Shown piece by piece: positions 8,079-16,767 of a DNA stretch of 64,000 bases. The number at the start of each line of letters is the position of its first letter. Positions within the stretch are counted from its first letter, which is position 1. Source of the stretch: Pseudonocardia abyssalis (GTDB lineage: Bacteria; Actinomycetota; Actinomycetes; Mycobacteriales; Pseudonocardiaceae). A model generated the notes under the pieces. It had not been told where the DNA came from. It ran no database searches and saw nothing but the letters and a program-made list of their open reading frames with translations. The position numbers and the translations under genes were made by a program. The stretch lies in the NCBI RefSeq assembly GCF_019263705.2, contig NZ_JADQDK010000001.1:4402001-4466000 (forward strand), read 5' to 3'.

Positions 8079-8816
8079 ATGAGCACTCCTCCCGTCGCCG
8101 TCGTCACCGGTGCCAGCTCGGGCATCGGCGCCGCCACCGCCCGCGCACTCGCCGCAGCCGGGTTCCACGTCGTCCTCGGCGCCCGCCGCGTCGACCGCTG
8201 CGCCGAGATCGCGAAGGAGATCGACGGCACCGCGGTGCGCCTGGACGTCACCGACGCCGAGTCCGTCGCCGCGTTCGCCGCCGCCGTGCCGGAGTGCCGC
8301 CTGCTGGTCAACAACGCGGGCGGCGCGAAGGGGCTCGAGCCCGTCGCGGACGCCGACGAGGAGGCCTGGCGCTGGATGTTCGAGACCAACGTCATCGGGA
8401 CCCTGCGCGTCACGAAGGCCCTGCTGCCCGCCCTGCTCGCCTCGGGCGACGGGCACATCGTCACCGTCACCTCGATCGCGGCGCTGGAGGCCTACGACAA
8501 CGGTGCGGGGTACACGGGGGCCAAGCACGCGCAGGCGATGCTGCACCGCACGCTGCGCGGGGAGCTCCTCGGACAGCCGGTGCGGTTGACCGAGATCGCG
8601 CCGGGGATGGTCGAGACCGACTTCTCCCTCGTCCGCTTCGACGGCGACCAGGCGAAGGCCGACAAGGTGTACCAGGGCATCACGCCGCTCACGCCCGACG
8701 ACGTGGCCGACGTGATCGCGTTCGCCGCCACCCGCCCGAGCCACGTCAACCTGGACCAGATCGTGCTGAAGCCGCGCGCGCAGGCGAGCGCGATGCGCGC
8801 GCACCGCGACGCCTGA
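8079..8816 (+). CDS. SDR-family NAD(P)-dependent oxidoreductase
   Basis: The 245-residue classical short-chain dehydrogenase has the cofactor motif TGASSGIG (residues about 11-18), NNAG (about 86-89) and the catalytic Ser with YTGAKH (YxxxK). The ARR after the second strand suggests NADP(H) preference. The C-terminus resembles the YdfG-type 3-hydroxy acid dehydrogenase subgroup. Substrate is unknown. TAGTTT at 8067-8072 lies 6 nt before the ATG, so it is probably leaderless. As I recall, an SDR of this kind also sits next to the murB and L,D-transpeptidase genes in M. tuberculosis (Rv0484c). Confidence 0.88.
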   Translation: MSTPPVAVVTGASSGIGAATARALAAAGFHVVLGARRVDRCAEIAKEIDGTAVRLDVTDAESVAAFAAAVPECRLLVNNAGGAKGLEPVADADEEAWRWMFETNVIGTLRVTKALLPALLASGDGHIVTVTSIAALEAYDNGAGYTGAKHAQAMLHRTLRGELLGQPVRLTEIAPGMVETDFSLVRFDGDQAKADKVYQGITPLTPDDVADVIAFAATRPSHVNLDQIVLKPRAQASAMRAHRDA

Positions 8817-8825
8817 GATGGCAGC

Positions 8826-8866
8826 ACAGCCACTGTGCCGCCATGAGCTGGCGGCACAGTGGCTGT
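8826..8866. terminator. Bidirectional terminator hairpin
   Basis: A perfect 18-bp stem (8826-8843 with 8849-8866) with a 5-nt loop TGAGC lies 9 bp after the SDR stop. It is 25 bp before the stop of the convergent small gene. One further mismatch extends it to about 22 bp. It can end transcription from both sides. Confidence 0.85.
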
Positions 8867-8891
8867 ACTGACGGTCGGAGCGCGCTCCGGC

Positions 8892-9095
8892 TCAGCCCGC
8901 CGTCTCGGGCGTCGTGCGGTGCTCGTCGGCCGCGTCCCCCGGCGCCTCACCGTCCACCGCGGCCGCCATGCGCTCCTCGCTCTCGGCCAGGATCGCCGCG
9001 GCCCCGGCCTCGCGGTCCTCGCCCCCGGTCTCGGCCGCCCGCTCCTCGGGGAGCGGCTCGGCGCGGGTGTGAGCCCTGTCCTCGGGGGAGCTCAT
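8892..9095 (-). CDS. Small acidic conserved hypothetical protein
   Basis: This 67-residue protein is rich in Glu, Ala and Asp and has no hydrophobic helix. It contains TRAEPLPEERAA and ILAESEERM, which resemble a small disordered protein I recall as frequent in Pseudonocardiaceae and Streptomyces. Its function is not known to me. The start at ATG 9095 was preferred over an upstream in-frame ATG because the conserved-looking part begins there. It lies 36 bp before the L,D-transpeptidase stop on the same strand. High third-position GC supports coding. Confidence 0.55.
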   Translation of the reverse strand: MSSPEDRAHTRAEPLPEERAAETGGEDREAGAAAILAESEERMAAAVDGEAPGDAADEHRTTPETAG

Positions 9096-9131
9096 TCCAG
9101 CCGGTACCCACGCGGGCGCCACCGCGAAACC

Positions 9132-10313
9132 TCAGAGCGCCGAGAGCTGCTGCCACTGGTCGTAGGACAGCGTCCAGTCCCAGATGTCGCCGTCGCGCGA
9201 GGCGAGCGGGACGTCGGTGCCGGTGACCTCGACGGGGTCGCCGTAGATCGCGGTGTCGTAGTAGGCCTGTGCGTCGGCCGTGGACAGGTTGACGCAGCCG
9301 TGCGTGACGTTCGACGACCCCTGCGCCGACGCCGACGCCGGGTTGGCGTGGATGAACTCGCCGTTGTTGCTGATCCGCACGGCCCACTTCTCGACGAGGT
9401 CGTAGCCGTAGCGCTCGCTGACCATCCGCTTGTCGGTGAACCGCTCGGACACGACGTGGACGCCGGAACGGGTGGTGCGGTCGGCGTCGCCGGACAGGCC
9501 GTAGCTGGCCGGGTAGTCGGCCACCTGCCGGCCGTCGCGGATCACGAGCATCCGGTGGCTGTTGACGTCGGCCTTCACGACCTGTGCACGCCCGATGGTG
9601 AACGTGCTGGTGACGTCGGCCCGGCCGTACGCGCCGCCCCCGTAGGCGACGCCGAACAGGTCGGCGGTGACGGTGACGTCGGTGTGCGCAGGCCAGTACT
9701 CGGCGGGGCGCCAGTGCACGCGCGAGCCGCCGTTCTCGTCGGGCAGCCAGCCCCACGACCCCTCGACGGGCACGGACGTCTCGACCGACAGCGCGCGCTC
9801 GACGGCGGCCCGGTCCTCGACGTGCGCGTCGAACTGGATCTCGATCGGTGCGGCGATGCCGACCGTGCGGTCGTCGCCGATGTTGAGCACGCCGCGCACG
9901 ACGTCGGACGGGGCGAGCGTGGTGAACGACCCGTCGACGGGGACGGCGGCGCCGTCGGGGCCCGTGGCGGAGCCTGCCCACGTGTAGGTCGTGTCGTAGG
10001 CGAGGTCGCCCGCCGAGCTCCAGGACGTGCCGTCGGCGCCGAGCGCGCCCTCGACGGCCGATCCGTCGGGACCGGTGAGCGTGACGGCGTCGAGGGTGCC
10101 GTCGACGACCGACACGGTGGCCGGGGCGATCGGGCTGACGTCGGTGGCGCCGAGGGCGGGCTCGTGGACGATCGACGCGGCCGCGGGCAGCAGGGCGGGG
10201 CCGACGGCCCCGGATCCGGCGGAACCGCGACCGCCGGCACCGGCCACCGCGGCGACGGTCAGCCCCAGCACCCCCACCAGCACCACGGCCACCACGAGCA
10301 GGACGCGTCGCAT
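9132..10313 (-). CDS. L,D-transpeptidase with Ig-like domains
   Basis: The 393-residue exported protein has an N-terminal hydrophobic segment (residues 4-25) without a clear lipobox. Two Ig-like domains follow: PALGATDVSPIAPATVSV, then VRGVLNIGDDRTVGIAAPIEIQFD. The YkuD catalytic domain lies at about residues 245-365. The catalytic motif is SNVTHGCVNLS, with the His and Cys of the family, preceded by FIHANP. The enzyme forms 3-3 cross-links in peptidoglycan on the outer face of the membrane, as LdtMt2-type enzymes do. GGAAGG about 8 bases upstream supports the ATG. It is next to murB; as I recall the same pairing is found in M. tuberculosis (Rv0482-Rv0483). Confidence 0.92.
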   Translation of the reverse strand: MRRVLLVVAVVLVGVLGLTVAAVAGAGGRGSAGSGAVGPALLPAAASIVHEPALGATDVSPIAPATVSVVDGTLDAVTLTGPDGSAVEGALGADGTSWSSAGDLAYDTTYTWAGSATGPDGAAVPVDGSFTTLAPSDVVRGVLNIGDDRTVGIAAPIEIQFDAHVEDRAAVERALSVETSVPVEGSWGWLPDENGGSRVHWRPAEYWPAHTDVTVTADLFGVAYGGGAYGRADVTSTFTIGRAQVVKADVNSHRMLVIRDGRQVADYPASYGLSGDADRTTRSGVHVVSERFTDKRMVSERYGYDLVEKWAVRISNNGEFIHANPASASAQGSSNVTHGCVNLSTADAQAYYDTAIYGDPVEVTGTDVPLASRDGDIWDWTLSYDQWQQLSAL

Positions 10314-10401
10314 TGTCACCCTTCCGTTCCCCCGACCGGAGAGAGATCCCCGCAGTGTGTAGACGTGCGGGGTCCGTTCGAGTTGCCCCGCGTGCCCGAG
10401 G

Positions 10402-11424
10402 TTACAACCGGCAACCGACGAGGACGGGTTCCGGCGCGAGGTCGACCCCGAAGGTGGCACGGACGCCGTCGCGCACCTCCCGGGCGAGCTCCAGGAGGTC
10501 CGCCGCGCTGCCGCCGCCGCGGTGGGTGAGCGCGAGCACGTGCTTGCCCGACAGCGCGACGCGCCCGCCCGGGCCGGCGTGTCCGCGCGCGAACCCGGAG
10601 TGCTGGATCAGCCACGCCGCGGGCAGCTTGACCCGGTCCCCCGCGGGCCAGCTCGGGGCGCCGGCCGGGGCGTCGGCGGCGTCGACGATCGGGTTGGTGA
10701 AGAACGACCCCGCGCTCCACGTGTCGTGGTCGGCGGCGTCGAGCACCATCCCCTTGCCACGGCGCAGCGCGAGCACGGCCTCGCGGGCCGCGGCGGCGGG
10801 CACCCGTTCCCCCTGCTCGACGCCGAGCGTCGTGGCCAGCTCGGCGTAGCGGATCGGGGCGCTCGCGCCGTCGCCGGGCAGCGCGAACCGCACCCGCAGC
10901 ACCACGGCGTCGTCGCGGCCCTTCAGCGTGCTCGTGCGGTAGGCGAGCCCCAGGTCGGCGGCGGGCACGTGCTCGCGGACGGTGCCGGTGCGCCGGTCGT
11001 AGAGGTCGACGTCGACGAGCAGCTCCGCGATCTCGACGCCGTACGCACCGACGTTCTGCACGGGCGTGGCGCCGGTGCGCCCGGGGATCCCGGACAGGCA
11101 CTCCAGCCCGCCCAGCCCGTCGGCGACGGCGGCCGCGACGACGGCGTCCCAGTCCTCCCCCGCCTCCACGGTGAGCAGCACGGAGCCGTCGGGGCGGCGG
11201 TCGGTGCGCATCCCGGTGGTCGCGACGTGCACGACGGTGCCCGGCCAGCCCGCGTCGTCGACGACGAGGTTGGAGCCGCCGCCCAGGACCAGCACCGGCT
11301 CGCCGGCGACGTCGGCCGCGCGGATCGCCTCGACGACGGCGTCGGTGGTGGTCGCCTCCACCAGCCGCCGGGCCGGGCCGCCGAGGCGCAGGGTGGTGAA
11401 CGACGCCAGCTCGGTGGTGGACAC
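10402..11424 (-). CDS. murB: UDP-N-acetylmuramate dehydrogenase MurB
   Basis: This FAD enzyme reduces UDP-GlcNAc-enolpyruvate to UDP-MurNAc with NADPH in cytoplasmic peptidoglycan synthesis. The product has 340 residues. It shows FTTLRLGGPA and VLGGGSNLVV for FAD binding, GIPGRTGATPVQNVGAYG, YRTSTLKG with the catalytic Arg, AGSFFTNP with the proton-donating Ser, and PEPVLVG with the Glu near the C-terminus. This is the short type I form. GTG 11424 is preferred; a TACCGT -10 lies 8 nt upstream, consistent with a nearly leaderless message. TTG 11433 is an alternative. It is divergent from the DUF2505 gene and followed by the L,D-transpeptidase gene. Confidence 0.93.
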   Translation of the reverse strand: MSTTELASFTTLRLGGPARRLVEATTTDAVVEAIRAADVAGEPVLVLGGGSNLVVDDAGWPGTVVHVATTGMRTDRRPDGSVLLTVEAGEDWDAVVAAAVADGLGGLECLSGIPGRTGATPVQNVGAYGVEIAELLVDVDLYDRRTGTVREHVPAADLGLAYRTSTLKGRDDAVVLRVRFALPGDGASAPIRYAELATTLGVEQGERVPAAAAREAVLALRRGKGMVLDAADHDTWSAGSFFTNPIVDAADAPAGAPSWPAGDRVKLPAAWLIQHSGFARGHAGPGGRVALSGKHVLALTHRGGGSAADLLELAREVRDGVRATFGVDLAPEPVLVGCRL

Positions 11425-11432
11425 GGGACGCA

Positions 11433-11442
11433 ACGGTAGCCT
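11433..11442. promoter_or_regulatory. Overlapping divergent -10 elements of murB and DUF2505 genes
   Basis: On the plus strand TAGCCT (11437-11442) lies 6 nt before the ATG at 11449. On the minus strand TACCGT (11438-11433) lies 8 nt before the murB GTG at 11424. The two hexamers share two base pairs, so both promoters cannot be melted independently at the same time. Confidence 0.5.
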
Positions 11443-11448
11443 CCGTCC

Positions 11449-11955
11449 ATGTCACGACAGATCGACTACCGGTCGTCGTCGCAGCACAGCGCCGACGACG
11501 TCGCCGCGGTGATGCTCGACGAGGAGTACCTGCGCGCCCGACTGGTCCAGCTGGGCGGGCCCGGCGCCAAGGTGCTGGCGCACGAGCCCACCGCCGACGG
11601 CGGGCGGTACACGATCCGGCACGGCGTCGACCAGGCCGCGCTGCCGTCGATCGTCAGCTCGTTGGTCTCCGGGAACCTGGTCATCCAGCGCACGGAGTCG
11701 CTGCGCCGCGAGGCGCCGGGCCGCTGGGCGGGTGACGTCGACGTGCAGATCCCCGGCACCCCCGCCTCCGCCGTCGGCTCGCTCGCGCTGCACGACGCCG
11801 GTACGGGCAGCGAGCTGCTCGTCCGGGCCGACGTCACCGTCAAGATCCCGTTCCTCGGCGGCAAGATCGAGGCCGTGATCGTCGACCAGGTGCAGCAGCT
11901 GCTCGCCGCGGAGACGGCGTTCACGCTGGAGTGGCTCGCCGGCAAGCACCGCTGA
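11449..11955 (+). CDS. DUF2505 (SRPBCC-fold) protein
   Basis: The 168-residue protein contains LGGPGAKVLAH, RTESLRRE and IPFLGGKIEAVIVDQVQQLLAAETAFTLEWL, which fit the actinobacterial DUF2505 family, a START/SRPBCC-like ligand-binding fold without a known ligand. No signal peptide or membrane segment is seen. It has a leaderless-type promoter. Its stop codon overlaps the start of purU by one base (TGATG), so both are likely translated together. As I recall, the same family flanks murB in M. tuberculosis (Rv0481c). Confidence 0.85.
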   Translation: MSRQIDYRSSSQHSADDVAAVMLDEEYLRARLVQLGGPGAKVLAHEPTADGGRYTIRHGVDQAALPSIVSSLVSGNLVIQRTESLRREAPGRWAGDVDVQIPGTPASAVGSLALHDAGTGSELLVRADVTVKIPFLGGKIEAVIVDQVQQLLAAETAFTLEWLAGKHR

Positions 11956-12839
11956 TGGTCGACCGTCGGTTCGTCATCACCCTGAGCTGCCCCGACACCA
12001 CCGGCATCGTCGCCCGGATCGCGGGTTTCCTCGCCGACGCGGGCGGCTGGATCGTGGAGGCCGCCTACCACTCGGACGCGGCCACGGGCTGGTTCTTCAC
12101 CCGCCAGGTCGTGCGTGCCGACTCCCTGCCCTTCGACGCCGACGAGCTGCGCGAACGCTTCTCCCGGGTCGCCGCGGAGATCGGGCCGGACACCCGCTGG
12201 ACGGTCACCGACACCGCGGAGCCCAAGCGGGCGGTGGTGCTGGTCAGCAAGGAGACGCACTGCCTGCACGACCTGCTCGGCCGCGCGTCGAGCGGGGAGC
12301 TGCCCGTGCGGCTGGAGGCCGTCGTCGGCAACCACGAGTCGCTCGCCTCCATCGTGGCGGCGCATGGCGTGCCGTTCCACCACGTGGCGTTCCCGGCGGC
12401 GGGCGACCCGCGGCGGGAGGCGGGCAAGGTGGAGGCGTTCGAGAAGGTGCGCCAGACCGTCGACGCGCACTCCCCCGATGCGATCGTGCTGGCCCGGTTC
12501 ATGCAGGTGCTGCCCGCGCACCTGTGCGAGCGCTGGGCCGGCCGGGCGCTGAACATCCACCACAGCTTCCTGCCGTCGTTCGCCGGGGCGCGCCCGTACC
12601 ACCAGGCCTACACCCGCGGCGTCAAGCTGATCGGGGCCACCTGCCACTACGTCACGGCCGACCTCGACGCCGGCCCGATCGTCGAGCAGGACGTCATCCG
12701 CGTCGACCACGGCGACACCGCCGACGACATGGTCCGCCGCGGTCGCGACATCGAGCGGCTGGTGCTCTCGCGCGGCCTGCGCTGGCACCTGGAGGACCGG
12801 ATCCTGGTGCACGGCAACAAGACGGTGGTGTTCCGGTAG
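11955..12839 (+). CDS. purU: Formyltetrahydrofolate deformylase PurU
   Basis: PurU hydrolyses 10-formyl-tetrahydrofolate to formate and tetrahydrofolate. It balances one-carbon units and supplies formate for PurT-type purine synthesis. The 294-residue product has an N-terminal ACT domain (VITLSCPDTTGIVARIAGFL, residues about 6-80). The formyltransferase-like domain follows, with the catalytic LNIHHSFLPSF (about residues 198-208), GATCHYVTADLDAGPII-like stretch and Asp. The length matches the family (280-290). The start overlaps the preceding stop codon by one base. The gene ends 1 bp before the stop of the convergent AHSA1 gene, with no terminator between them. Confidence 0.93.
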   Translation: MVDRRFVITLSCPDTTGIVARIAGFLADAGGWIVEAAYHSDAATGWFFTRQVVRADSLPFDADELRERFSRVAAEIGPDTRWTVTDTAEPKRAVVLVSKETHCLHDLLGRASSGELPVRLEAVVGNHESLASIVAAHGVPFHHVAFPAAGDPRREAGKVEAFEKVRQTVDAHSPDAIVLARFMQVLPAHLCERWAGRALNIHHSFLPSFAGARPYHQAYTRGVKLIGATCHYVTADLDAGPIVEQDVIRVDHGDTADDMVRRGRDIERLVLSRGLRWHLEDRILVHGNKTVVFR

Positions 12840-12840
12840 G

Positions 12841-13287
12841 TCAGGGGGCGTAGGCCGCCCACTCCGGACGGGCGGTGCCGTGCAGCGACGCCTCGAGGCG
12901 GTCGAGGTACCAGCGCCAGCCCGCGGTGACGTCGGCGGCGTCGAGGCCGTCGGCGACCTGCTGGGTGAACACCAGCACCGACCCGTCCCCGTCCGGGGTG
13001 ATGTCGACGGCCACCCGCCACGAGCGGGCCGCGCTCTCCGGGATGTCGACGACGAGCCGGCGCGGGGCGTCGCACTCGAGGATCGTCACCGTGACCGGCT
13101 CGGCGACGGCGCCGCCCGCGTCGACCTCACCGGTGACGGTGAGCTCGACGGTGCCCCCGACGCGCCCGTGACCGGTGTAGGTGCCGATCCAGCGGCCGAG
13201 CCGCTCGGAGTCGGTGACGGCGGACCACACGTCCTCGACGGGGTCCGGGAACTCCTTGCGCAGGACGATCTCATGCGGTGCGGTCAT
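12841..13287 (-). CDS. AHSA1/SRPBCC-domain protein
   Basis: The 148-residue single-domain protein begins IVLRKEFPDPVEDVWSAVTDSERLGRWIG, the typical opening of activator-of-Hsp90-like SRPBCC proteins. It ends with GWRWYLDRLEASLHG. These domains bind hydrophobic ligands; no ligand can be inferred. Its start codon lies inside the preceding ArsR gene (17-bp overlap). ArsR-AHSA1 pairs are common in actinobacteria, with the ArsR protein usually controlling the pair. Confidence 0.85.
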   Translation of the reverse strand: MTAPHEIVLRKEFPDPVEDVWSAVTDSERLGRWIGTYTGHGRVGGTVELTVTGEVDAGGAVAEPVTVTILECDAPRRLVVDIPESAARSWRVAVDITPDGDGSVLVFTQQVADGLDAADVTAGWRWYLDRLEASLHGTARPEWAAYAP

Positions 13288-13654
13288 CGACGTCTCCTCC
13301 TCCGGCCGCGCGGCGCTGTCGCCTGCCGCGGTGCATCTCGGTGTCCAGTGCGTCCAGGCGCCCGGCCGGCCCGGCCGCCGGGCGCAGCGGGCGGAACCCG
13401 TCGAGCCAGGTGTCGAGCTCGGCGAGGGGTGCGCGGTCGAGCGCGTACAGGCGGTGCCGGCCCGTCACCCGCGAGGTGACGAGGCCCGCCTCCCGGAGCA
13501 CCCGCAGGTGCCTGCTGACGGCCGGTCGCGAGACCGGGAACCGCTCCGCGATAGCCCCCGCCGTGCTCTCCCCGACGGCGAGCAGCTCGACGATCTCCCG
13601 GCGGACCGGATCGGCGAGGGCGGCGAGGGCGAGCACCGGGAATGTGTAACACAT
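13271..13654 (-). CDS. ArsR-family transcriptional regulator
   Basis: The 127-residue winged-helix protein has LAALADPVRREIVELLAVGESTAGAIAERFPVSRPAVSRHLRVLREAGLV, a textbook ArsR DNA-binding domain, followed by RHRLYALDRAPLAELDTWL. The metal-binding ELCV-type motif of ArsR/SmtB sensors is not visible, so it probably senses something other than metal or acts as a simple repressor. It is followed by the AHSA1 gene with 17 bp overlap. The upstream region is short (31 bp to the Lon terminator). Its last 20 residues are Arg-rich and probably unstructured. Confidence 0.88.
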   Translation of the reverse strand: MCYTFPVLALAALADPVRREIVELLAVGESTAGAIAERFPVSRPAVSRHLRVLREAGLVTSRVTGRHRLYALDRAPLAELDTWLDGFRPLRPAAGPAGRLDALDTEMHRGRRQRRAAGGGDVDDRTA

Positions 13655-13685
13655 CAGTTACGCGTTGGGCAACGGAGACGCGAAC

Positions 13686-13721
13686 GGCGCCCCCACCCGA
13701 CCGGGGTCGGGTGGGGGCGCC
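13686..13721 (-). terminator. Terminator of lon
   Basis: A perfect 16-bp stem (13686-13701 with 13706-13721, GGCGCCCCCACCCGAC) with loop CGGG lies 17 bp beyond the lon stop. It also lies upstream of the ArsR gene, and so isolates that gene from lon readthrough. Confidence 0.85.
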
Positions 13722-13737
13722 GTGTCGTGCGCCGGGG

Positions 13738-16047
13738 TCAGGCCGCGGCGGTCACCTCGGCCGGCTCCAGGGCCAGCTCCAGCACCTCCGCGACGTCGGC
13801 GACCGGGTGGATCCGCAGGCCCTTGCGGACCTCCTCGGGCAGGTCGTCGAGGTCGGGCTCGTTGCGCTTCGGGATGATCACGTCGGTCAGGCCCGCCCGG
13901 TGCGCGGCCAGCAGCTTCTGCTTGACCCCGCCGATCGGGAGCACCTTGCCCTGCAGCGTGACCTCGCCGGTCATGCCGACCGACGCCTTCACCGGACGCC
14001 CGCTGGCGAGCGACGCGAGCGCCGTCGTCATCGTGACGCCCGCACTCGGCCCGTCCTTCGGGACCGCGCCCGCCGGCACGTGGACGTGGAGCTTCCGTGT
14101 CGCCAGGTCACCCGCCAGCCCCTTCGACCGTAGGTAGCTCAGCGCGATCGAGACGGACTCCTTCATGACGTCGCCCAGCTGACCGGTGAGGATCAGCCCT
14201 GCCTCGCCCTCCATCGAGGTGGCCTCGATGAACAGGACGTCGCCACCGGCCCCGGTGACCGCCAGACCCGTCGCGACGCCGGGCACCGAGGTGCGCTCCG
14301 CCGACTCCGGGGTGAACTTCGGGCGGCCCAGGTAGGTCACCAGGGCGTCGGCGTCGACGTGGATCGGCGCCTCCGTGCCCGAGTCCAGCGCCACGGCGAC
14401 CTTGCGCAGTGCCTTCGCGAGGCCCCGCTCCAGCTGCCGCACGCCCGCCTCGCGGGTGTACTCGGCCGCGATCATCGAGAGCGCGACGTCGGTGAACTCC
14501 ACGTCGGTGACGTCGAGACCGGCCTTCTCGATCTGTCGGGGCAGCAGGTGGTCGCGCGCGATGGCGACCTTCTCCGCCTCGGTGTACCCGTCGAGCGTCA
14601 CGACCTCCATGCGGTCGAGCAGCGGGCCGGGGATCGTGTCGAACTGGTTCGCCGTGGCCAGGAACAGCACGTCGGACAGGTCGAGGTCGACCTCCAGGTA
14701 GTGGTCGCGGAACGTGTGGTTCTGCGCCGGGTCGAGCACCTCGAGCAGGGCCGCCGTGGGGTCGCCGCGGTAGTCGCTGCCGACCTTGTCGATCTCGTCG
14801 AGCAGCACGACCGGGTTCATCGAGCCCGCCTCGCGGATGGCCCGGACGATCCGGCCGGGCAGCGCGCCGACGTAGGTGCGCCGGTGCCCGCGGATCTCGG
14901 CCTCGTCGCGCACGCCACCCAGGGCGACGCGGACGAACTTGCGGCCCAGCGCGTGCGCGACCGACTCCCCGAGCGAGGTCTTGCCGACGCCGGGAGGCCC
15001 GACGAGCGAGAGAACCGCACCGGAGCCGCGGCCGCCGACCTTGTCCATGCCCTTGCGGTCGCGCCGGGCGCGGACGGCGAGGAACTCGATCAGCCGCTCC
15101 TTGACGTCGTCGAGGCCGGCGTGGTCGGCGTCCAGGATCTCCCGGGCGGCCGTCAGGTCGGAGTTGTCGGTGGTGGACTCGGTCCACGGGATGTCGAGGA
15201 CGGTGTCGAGCCAGGTGCGGATCCAGCCCGACTCCGGGCTCTGGTCCGACGCCCGCTCCAGCTTGCCGACCTCGGTCAGCGCGGCCTTGCGGACGTGCTC
15301 GGGCAGGTCGGCCGACTCCACGCGGGTGCGGTAGTCGTCGACGCCCTCGGTGTCGTCGTCACCCAGCTCCTTGCGGATCGCGGCCAGCTGCTGGCGCAGC
15401 AGGAACTCGCGCTGGGTCTTCTCCATGCCCTCGCGGACGTCACCGGCGATCTTCTCGGAGACCTCCTGCTCGGCCACGTGCTCACGGGTCCAGCCGATCA
15501 ACAGCTCCAGCCGCTTCACGACGTCGGCCTCGGCGAGCAGCTGCGCCTTGTGCTCCAGGTCGAGGTAGGACGCCCATCCCGCGGTGTCGGCGAGCTGGCC
15601 GGGGTCGGAGATCTGCTGCACGGAGTCGATCACCTGCCAGGCACCGCGCTGCTGCAGGATGCCGACGACCAGTGCCTTGTACTCCTTGGCGAGCTCGGCG
15701 GCCTTGCCGGGAGCGTCGACCGTCTCCTCGATCGGAGTGGCCTCCACCCACAGCGCCGCACCCGGCCCGGTCACGCCGGACCCGATCTGCGCGCGGCCCT
15801 CGCCGCGCACCACGGCCGCCTTCTCCCCGCTGGGGAGCCTGCCGACCTGCTCGAGGACGGCGATCGTGCCCACGGCGGCGTACCTGCCGTCGAGGCGGGG
15901 GACGACCAGAACCTTCCGGTCGACGCTCTGAGCTGCGTCGACCGCTGCCTGGACCTCTGCGTTGTCGAGGCGAACGGGAACCACCATGCCGGGCAGCACC
16001 ACCGAGTCGGCGAGCGGAAGCACCGGCAGCTTCAGCGTCTCTGTCAT
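13738..16047 (-). CDS. lon: ATP-dependent protease Lon
   Basis: Lon degrades misfolded and regulatory proteins in the cytoplasm using ATP. The product has 769 residues. It has the N-terminal substrate-binding domain ([19 protein letters not shown]), the AAA+ module with Walker [10 protein letters not shown] (about residues 345-353) and Walker [11 protein letters not shown], then the protease domain. The catalytic Ser sits in PKDGPSAG (about residue 665) and the Lys in [14 protein letters not shown] (about residue 707). Length is normal. A HAIR-like inverted repeat lies about 75-95 bp upstream, which fits the known control of lon by HspR in Streptomyces. Heat induction is therefore likely, by inference. 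Confidence 0.96.
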   Translation of the reverse strand: MTETLKLPVLPLADSVVLPGMVVPVRLDNAEVQAAVDAAQSVDRKVLVVPRLDGRYAAVGTIAVLEQVGRLPSGEKAAVVRGEGRAQIGSGVTGPGAALWVEATPIEETVDAPGKAAELAKEYKALVVGILQQRGAWQVIDSVQQISDPGQLADTAGWASYLDLEHKAQLLAEADVVKRLELLIGWTREHVAEQEVSEKIAGDVREGMEKTQREFLLRQQLAAIRKELGDDDTEGVDDYRTRVESADLPEHVRKAALTEVGKLERASDQSPESGWIRTWLDTVLDIPWTESTTDNSDLTAAREILDADHAGLDDVKERLIEFLAVRARRDRKGMDKVGGRGSGAVLSLVGPPGVGKTSLGESVAHALGRKFVRVALGGVRDEAEIRGHRRTYVGALPGRIVRAIREAGSMNPVVLLDEIDKVGSDYRGDPTAALLEVLDPAQNHTFRDHYLEVDLDLSDVLFLATANQFDTIPGPLLDRMEVVTLDGYTEAEKVAIARDHLLPRQIEKAGLDVTDVEFTDVALSMIAAEYTREAGVRQLERGLAKALRKVAVALDSGTEAPIHVDADALVTYLGRPKFTPESAERTSVPGVATGLAVTGAGGDVLFIEATSMEGEAGLILTGQLGDVMKESVSIALSYLRSKGLAGDLATRKLHVHVPAGAVPKDGPSAGVTMTTALASLASGRPVKASVGMTGEVTLQGKVLPIGGVKQKLLAAHRAGLTDVIIPKRNEPDLDDLPEEVRKGLRIHPVADVAEVLELALEPAEVTAAA

Positions 16048-16069
16048 GACCGGTCCAACCGTTACAGCG

Positions 16070-16091
16070 TTGAACTTGTTCCAGCGTTCAA
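16070..16091. promoter_or_regulatory. Inverted repeat in the lon promoter region
   Basis: TTGAAC (16070-16075) and GTTCAA (16086-16091) form a 6-bp inverted repeat with a 10-bp spacer, 23-44 bp before the lon start. Read on the minus strand the outer half, TTGAAC, could also serve as a -35 element. It may be a second, degenerate HspR site or simply promoter sequence. Confidence 0.35.
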
Positions 16092-16120
16092 GGAAGTACG
16101 CTGCGAGCGAACGCAGGAAC

Positions 16121-16141
16121 CTTGAGCGCGGCGCACTCAGG
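16121..16141. promoter_or_regulatory. HAIR-like operator (HspR) upstream of lon
   Basis: CTTGAGC-N7-ACTCAGG matches the HspR operator consensus that I remember, CTTGAGT-N7-ACTCAAG, with two mismatches and exact spacing. It lies in the 99-bp gap between the methyltransferase stop and lon. HspR control of lon is known in Streptomyces. Confidence 0.6.
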
Positions 16142-16146
16142 GCAGA

Positions 16147-16767
16147 TCACGGCCGACGCCCCGTGAAGCGGAACAGCTGCGCGGCGGGATCGAGCGGTTG
16201 CATCGGGCCCCGGAGCACCCCCGCGCCCACCGACCAGGCACCCTCCCCGGTGCCGAACGCCGTCTCCTCGACGCCCGCGGCGGCGAACCACCCGCGGACG
16301 GCGCCGCTGAGATCCGGAGGGCGGGTGTGGCGCGTCCAGATCACGGTGCCGCCGGTCGCCAGCAACGACGGGACGGCCGACACCGTGCGTTCCACGTCGG
16401 TGTCGCTGGTGTTGCCGAAGATCCCGCAGAGCATCAGGACGTCGACGGGCACGGCGCCCGCGAACGCGGCGGATCCGGCGTCGCCCTGCACCACCTCGAC
16501 GCCCGCGGGAGCCGCGGCCCGGGCGACGGCGCAGAGCCGCTCGTCGATCTCCACGAGCCGAGCCCGCACGTCGGTGCCTCGCGGATGGGCACGCAGCACG
16601 GGCAGCACGTCGCGCCCCTCGCCCGCACACAGCGCCAGCAACCGCAGCGGTCCGTGGGCAGCCCGGTCCAACGCCGTCCGGAGCTGCTCCTGCACGGCCG
16701 CGAGCCGACGCGCCAGCCGGCCACCGGGGTCGTCGTAGCGGGTGTGCCACTCCGACCAGTCGGTCAC
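16147..16767 (-). CDS. Class I SAM-dependent methyltransferase-like protein
   Basis: The 206-residue protein has a Rossmann-type motif I, LRLLALCAGEGRDVLPVLRAH, motif II ARLVEIDERL and GVEVVQGDAG, consistent with a class I SAM-binding fold. VLMLCGIFGNTSDTD resembles a group of actinobacterial putative methyltransferases that lack a defined substrate. No membrane segment is seen. It starts 4 bp inside the YbaK gene (ATGA-type overlap at 16764-16767), so the two are co-translated. Whether it methylates anything is unproven. Confidence 0.75.
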   Translation of the reverse strand: MTDWSEWHTRYDDPGGRLARRLAAVQEQLRTALDRAAHGPLRLLALCAGEGRDVLPVLRAHPRGTDVRARLVEIDERLCAVARAAAPAGVEVVQGDAGSAAFAGAVPVDVLMLCGIFGNTSDTDVERTVSAVPSLLATGGTVIWTRHTRPPDLSGAVRGWFAAAGVEETAFGTGEGAWSVGAGVLRGPMQPLDPAAQLFRFTGRRP

